Positions 60,481 through 64,000 of a stretch of 64,000 nucleotides of DNA are shown piece by piece. The position numbers and the translations under genes are program-made. The DNA is from Flavobacterium flabelliforme (GTDB lineage: Bacteria; Bacteroidota; Bacteroidia; Flavobacteriales; Flavobacteriaceae). The stretch spans positions 1-64,000 of the forward strand of contig NZ_JAGFBU010000002.1 of the NCBI RefSeq assembly GCF_017948675.1. The letters are read 5' to 3'. Below the pieces are notes generated by a model. The model made no database searches. It was given only the letters and a program-made list of their open reading frames with translations, and was not told the origin of the DNA. The stretch's first letter is position 1, and each line of letters opens with the position of its first letter.

Positions 60481-61794
60481 ATGAAAAAAATGTTCACTCT
60501 TCTATTTGTATTTCAATCAATGTTCTTTCTGGCACAGAATAAAATTAATGAGACCAGGAATTTTATAGTTTCTAATGTTTCTGTTATTTCAATGACGAAA
60601 GATGAAGTAGTGAAAAATCAAGATGTAATTGTACAAAATGGGAAGATAATTTCTATTGGTAAAACGAAGAAAATTAAAGACAAGAATGCTACAATATATG
60701 ACGGTACAGGAAAATTTATAATGCCTTCACTCGCAGATGCTCATGTTCATTTTCCTGAGACAGAGCCGGAAATGGAAAGAATTTTGCAATTGAATTTGAT
60801 TAATGGTGTGACTAAGTTACGTTCTATGCGTGGGGATTGGATGCATAAAGAATGGAGAAATAAGTATAATAGCATCGATAGTTATTATCCAAAATTATAT
60901 CTTTCTCCACCACCTATTACAAGAAATTCTGATTTAAACTTAGAACAAATAGAATCTTTTGTAAAAGCCGCAAAAGAGAATGGATTTGATTTCCTTAAAG
61001 TTTTAAGTCTTAAAAATGACGTTTTTTTTAAGCAATTAGATAGTGTTTGTAAAAAGTATAATTTTTCAATTAGTGGTCATTTTCCATTTGTTTCAAATGG
61101 AAATCAGCCAGAAGAGAAAACTATTTTTGCGTCAAATTACAATTCTTTTGAACATTTAGGAGGTTTGTCAGGCGAAACTGATGATAAAATTGATGCTAGA
61201 ATTAATATTATTAAAAATAAAGAAATTGTAATTTGTCCTACTCTTTCGTGGTATAATGTTGGTTCGGGTAGATATTCATTAGAGGAGCTAAGAAACTTAC
61301 GCGGAATGGAATTTGTTTCAAAAATAATGATGGACAAATGGATTTCAGAGACAAAAGCGTATAGAGAAAAAATGGGCAACGAAGCATATCAGACTGAAGT
61401 TGCTAAACAATTAAAATCATTAGAGGCAAAATATATAATTATAAAAAAACTAGATAAAGCAGGCGTAAAAATGATTCTAAGCCCTGATGCTTCATCAAAG
61501 TTTATGATGGCTGGATCAACTATTTTAGATGAGATGGAATTACTTAAAAATGCCGATTTATCTAATTTCAGCATTTTAAAGATGGCGACTACTAATTTTG
61601 CTAACTTTTTTAAAGAAAATTATGGTACTTTAGAAGTAGGTAAAACTGCAGATTTTATAGTTTTAGAAAAAAATCCACTTCAAGACTTAAATGCATTAAA
61701 AGAGATTAAAGCAGTTTACACTAATAATCATTTTATAAATGAAAATAATTTAAAAGAAATTCGCCAGCAGTTAATTAATTCGGTAGAACTTTAA
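60481..61794 (+). CDS. Exported amidohydrolase family protein
   Basis: A 437-residue imidazolonepropionase-like metal-dependent hydrolase. The start is the ATG at 60481, which gives the signal peptide MKKMFTLLFVFQSMFFLAQ; an upstream TTG at 60445 lies in the promoter. The N-terminal beta-sandwich has VIVQNGKIISIGKTKKIKDK, followed by the metal motif ADAHVHFPE at about residues 84-92. Later metal ligands are the histidines of SGHFPFV and NSFEHLGG and the aspartate of LSPDASSK. It ends with NYGTLEVGKTADFIVLEKNP, typical of the superfamily. It probably acts on a peptide-like or cyclic amide substrate outside the cytoplasm. The substrate is unknown. Confidence 0.87.
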   Translation: MKKMFTLLFVFQSMFFLAQNKINETRNFIVSNVSVISMTKDEVVKNQDVIVQNGKIISIGKTKKIKDKNATIYDGTGKFIMPSLADAHVHFPETEPEMERILQLNLINGVTKLRSMRGDWMHKEWRNKYNSIDSYYPKLYLSPPPITRNSDLNLEQIESFVKAAKENGFDFLKVLSLKNDVFFKQLDSVCKKYNFSISGHFPFVSNGNQPEEKTIFASNYNSFEHLGGLSGETDDKIDARINIIKNKEIVICPTLSWYNVGSGRYSLEELRNLRGMEFVSKIMMDKWISETKAYREKMGNEAYQTEVAKQLKSLEAKYIIIKKLDKAGVKMILSPDASSKFMMAGSTILDEMELLKNADLSNFSILKMATTNFANFFKENYGTLEVGKTADFIVLEKNPLQDLNALKEIKAVYTNNHFINENNLKEIRQQLINSVEL

Positions 61795-61842
61795 ATTTTC
61801 TACTTTTCTTTTTCTTGACTTCTCTTTCCTTTAAATAAAAAA

Positions 61843-63120
61843 TTAATATCCATATTTTTCCTTCCAACGATTTTTTAGAAATTCACGAATACTATTTTCT
61901 CTTGAATTATTTCCAGGTATATATATCGGATTGTTGCTCAGTCCTTCTGGCAAAAATTCTTGATCTGCAAAATTATTAGTGTAATCATGAGAATATTTAT
62001 ATTCTTCACCATATCCCAATTCCTTCATTAATTTTGTGGGTGCATTGCGCAAATGGATAGGTACTGGCAAATCCCCCGTTTGTTTTACCAACTGCTGAGC
62101 AGTTCCAATTGCTAAATACGAAGCATTGCTTTTGGCAGAAGTTGCGAGATACACAGCGCACTGACTTAAAATAATTCTACTTTCAGGATAGCCAATAGTA
62201 CTAACCGCCTGAAAAGTATTATTGGCCATTATAAATGCTGTAGGATTCGCATTTCCGATGTCCTCACTACTTAGTATCAGCATTCTTCTAGCAATAAATT
62301 TTACATCCTCTCCACCTTCAATCATTCTGGCAAGCCAATAAACAGCTCCATTAGGATCGCTTCCGCGGATCGATTTTATAAAAGCAGAAACAATGTCATA
62401 ATGTTGCTCTCCAGATTTGTCATATAGAACTGTATTTTGTTGTACTAATTCAAAAACTCGATCATTAGTAATTATAATTTCGTCTTCATTAGAAGCGTTT
62501 ACGACCAGTTCAAAAATATTTAATAGTTTGCGTCCATCACCACCAGAAAGGCGCAGTAAAGCCTCTGTTTCTTTTAAATTAATTTTTTTTGTAGCCAAAT
62601 AGCTGTCGGTTTTCATGGCACGCTCTAATAAAGATTCTAAATCTTTTTTTGTAAAAGCATTCAAAACATAAACCTGACAGCGGGACAAAAGAGCAGGTAT
62701 AACTTCAAAGCTTGGGTTTTCTGTTGTTGCGCCTATTAAGGTAATCCAACCTTTTTCTACAGCAGCTAATAAAGAGTCTTGTTGTGATTTGCTAAAACGA
62801 TGAATTTCATCAATAAAAAGAATAGGATTTCTAGCTGTAAATAATCCACCACTTTGTTTGGCTTTTTCAATAACCTCTCTAATATCTTTAACTCCAGAAT
62901 TAATAGCACTTAAAATATAAAAAGGTCTTTTTGATTCTTGAGCGATAATTTGAGCCAAAGTTGTTTTACCAGTTCCTGGAGGTCCCCATAAAATTAAAGA
63001 GGGTATAATTCCTTTAATAATTTGTTGTGTCAATGAGCCATTTGGACCCACCAAATGAGATTGACTTACATAATCTTGTAGTTTTTGAGGTCTTATGCGT
63101 TCTGCAAGGGGTGCTTCCAT
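61843..63120 (-). CDS. rarA: Replication-associated recombination protein A (AAA+ ATPase)
   Basis: A 425-residue clamp-loader-like AAA+ protein (RarA/MgsA, WRNIP1 family) that acts at stalled replication forks. It begins [20 protein letters not shown]. Walker A is [14 protein letters not shown] at about residues 45-58, Walker B is [10 protein letters not shown] at about 101-110, and sensor 1 is [10 protein letters not shown]. The C-terminal region has [20 protein letters not shown] and [12 protein letters not shown]. Length is typical. It converges with the amidohydrolase gene with 48 bases between stops. Confidence 0.95.
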   Translation of the reverse strand: MEAPLAERIRPQKLQDYVSQSHLVGPNGSLTQQIIKGIIPSLILWGPPGTGKTTLAQIIAQESKRPFYILSAINSGVKDIREVIEKAKQSGGLFTARNPILFIDEIHRFSKSQQDSLLAAVEKGWITLIGATTENPSFEVIPALLSRCQVYVLNAFTKKDLESLLERAMKTDSYLATKKINLKETEALLRLSGGDGRKLLNIFELVVNASNEDEIIITNDRVFELVQQNTVLYDKSGEQHYDIVSAFIKSIRGSDPNGAVYWLARMIEGGEDVKFIARRMLILSSEDIGNANPTAFIMANNTFQAVSTIGYPESRIILSQCAVYLATSAKSNASYLAIGTAQQLVKQTGDLPVPIHLRNAPTKLMKELGYGEEYKYSHDYTNNFADQEFLPEGLSNNPIYIPGNNSRENSIREFLKNRWKEKYGY

Positions 63121-63189
63121 TTATTATTAAATTTTAATTTTTAAATTAAAAATTATCATCGGTAAAAATAACCTTTCTTTTTATTTCTT

Positions 63190-63293
63190 GGAGCTATTTC
63201 CAGCTTTCCGTTGCAATCTTTTCTTTTTTATTGATCGCTTCGTTCCTCGCAATCAACAAAAAGAAAAGGATTTCCTCTGCAATCTGGGCTAAA
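63190..63293. repeat. Dispersed hairpin repeat, copy C
   Basis: Intergenic element between the divergent rarA and rhomboid genes. The caps (63199-63216 and 63277-63293) match copy B in 17 of 18 and 16 of 17 positions. The middle differs from copies A and B but is again self-complementary: TCTTTTCTTTTT near 63217 pairs with AAAAAGAAAAGGA near 63259-63271, and TTGAT pairs with ATCAA inside it. Confidence 0.75.
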
Positions 63294-63360
63294 GTATTTG
63301 CTTATAATTGTCTTTTTTGGTTTTAACTATGACAAATTAGCATTTATTTGGCTTTGGCTA

Positions 63361-63368
63361 TATTTTTG
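63361..63368 (+). promoter_or_regulatory. -7 box for the rhomboid gene
   Basis: TATTTTTG is a full -7 match, 35 bases before the ATG at 63404. No TTG at normal spacing. Confidence 0.5.
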
Positions 63369-63403
63369 AAACCAATTAAATATTGATTGATGATATTTAC
63401 TAA

Positions 63404-64000
63404 ATGGATAAGGATTTTAAATTTACAAATGCTGTAGTTATATTACCATTAATTTTTGTGGTTGTAATATGGCTTGTTTTTTGGTTAGAAGTCCGCTTTG
63501 ATTATGATTTTATTCAAAACGGAATTTATCCTAGGACTTTCTATGGATTGCAAGGTGTTATTTTTAGCCCTTTTATTCACGCTGATTCAGAACATTTATA
63601 TAACAATTCACTTCCATTGCTAGTTCTTTTGGCAGCATTGCAGTTTTTTTATCCCAGACAATCCTTAAAAGTTGTGCTTTTCGGCATTTTGCTTTCAGGG
63701 ATATTAACGTGGAGCATTGGAAGAGAAAATTATCATATTGGTGCAAGTGGTTTAATATATGTCTTGTTTAGTTTCATTTTTTTTAAAGGTATTCAAACAA
63801 AGCACATTCGGCTTATTGCTCTTTCACTTACAGTAATCATTGTTTACGGTGGGTTAGTTTGGTATATTTTTCCAACTCCAGATGTACCCGGTGAAAAGTC
63901 TATTTCTTGGGAAGGGCATTTATCTGGATTACTAGCAGGTTTTATTTTATCTATCATTTATAAAACACCAGAGTATAAAAAGGTACCTAAATACGATTGG
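63404..64000 (+). CDS. Rhomboid family intramembrane serine protease (partial, right end cut)
   Basis: The first 199 residues of a rhomboid protease; the frame is still open at the window end. An N-terminal membrane segment lies at about residues 10-29. The conserved opening region includes FSPFIHADSEHLYNNSLPLL, with the LYNN that lines the active site. The catalytic serine is Ser115 in HIGASGLIYVLFSF, and the catalytic histidine is His172 in WEGHLSGLLAGFIL. Both dyad residues are present, so it should be active. It cleaves membrane-bound substrates within the bilayer. Probably only a short tail is missing. Confidence 0.9.
   Translation, partial: MDKDFKFTNAVVILPLIFVVVIWLVFWLEVRFDYDFIQNGIYPRTFYGLQGVIFSPFIHADSEHLYNNSLPLLVLLAALQFFYPRQSLKVVLFGILLSGILTWSIGRENYHIGASGLIYVLFSFIFFKGIQTKHIRLIALSLTVIIVYGGLVWYIFPTPDVPGEKSISWEGHLSGLLAGFILSIIYKTPEYKKVPKYDW

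Noticed and set aside
1..64000. CRISPR arrays, prophage, toxin-antitoxin or defence islands
   Set aside because: No regularly spaced direct repeats and no phage, Cas, restriction or toxin families were recognised anywhere in the window.

Overview
The window is a chromosomal stretch of a Flavobacterium-like member of the Bacteroidota. Base composition is AT-rich. Promoters follow the Bacteroidota pattern (TTG, 17-23 nt, TAnnTTTG) and Shine-Dalgarno sequences are largely absent. The linked genes porU, porV and gldJ for type IX secretion and gliding, a 5S rRNA of flavobacterial type, and the identity of nearly all proteins point the same way. The genus is an inference from gene content and sequence feel; no search was run.

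Layout. 1-1.6 kb: the 5S rRNA ends an rRNA operon and is followed by about 1.25 kb without an intact gene, which I read as a heavily decayed ISAon1-family transposase on the minus strand. 1.6-8.7 kb: an AsmA-like envelope protein, the tRNA hydroxylase MiaE, a glycosyltransferase and an M1 aminopeptidase lipoprotein. 8.7-19 kb: minus-strand genes porU, porV, cdd, pdhA, pdhC, divergent from gldJ. 19-22 kb: murF and a FAD monooxygenase with an N-terminal DnaJ-like zinc-finger segment, then tRNA-Val. 22-27.5 kb: exbB-exbD-tonB followed by folC, a Glu/Leu/Phe/Val dehydrogenase, and a secreted chalcone-isomerase-like protein. 28-36.5 kb: acyl-CoA dehydrogenase, GNAT, SDR, SprT-like protein, MlaE/MlaF lipid transporter, GT2 plus methyltransferase, and a KAS III-like enzyme. 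36.8-46.6 kb: gcvP, a UbiA-like membrane protein, a six-gene operon headed by a GbsR/MarR-type regulator, and an M3 oligopeptidase. 46.8-53.7 kb: a flavobacterial orphan, purE/purK, a helical-repeat protein, hpt-adk, a CNNM/CBS protein and obgE. 53.8-64 kb: an S46 dipeptidyl-peptidase, a TPR protein, mpl-like ligase, radC, a YjjG-type nucleotidase, an exported orphan, an amidohydrolase, rarA and a rhomboid protease cut by the window end.

Most of the window is core housekeeping sequence: envelope and peptidoglycan synthesis (murF, mpl, AsmA, Mla, TonB), secretion (porU, porV, gldJ), central carbon and nitrogen metabolism (pdh, gcvP, gdh), and purine metabolism (purK, purE, hpt, adk). I found no CRISPR array, prophage, toxin-antitoxin pair or defence island.

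The less ordinary signals are: the IS fossil; a family of three dispersed hairpin repeats with conserved caps and unrelated but self-complementary middles; four genes whose -7 box lies exactly 4 nt before the ATG, which predicts leaderless mRNAs; the zinc-finger/FAD fusion; and a compact uncharacterised operon at 40.7-44.5 kb. Several starts were moved to internal ATG codons or accepted as GTG/TTG, as stated in the entries.
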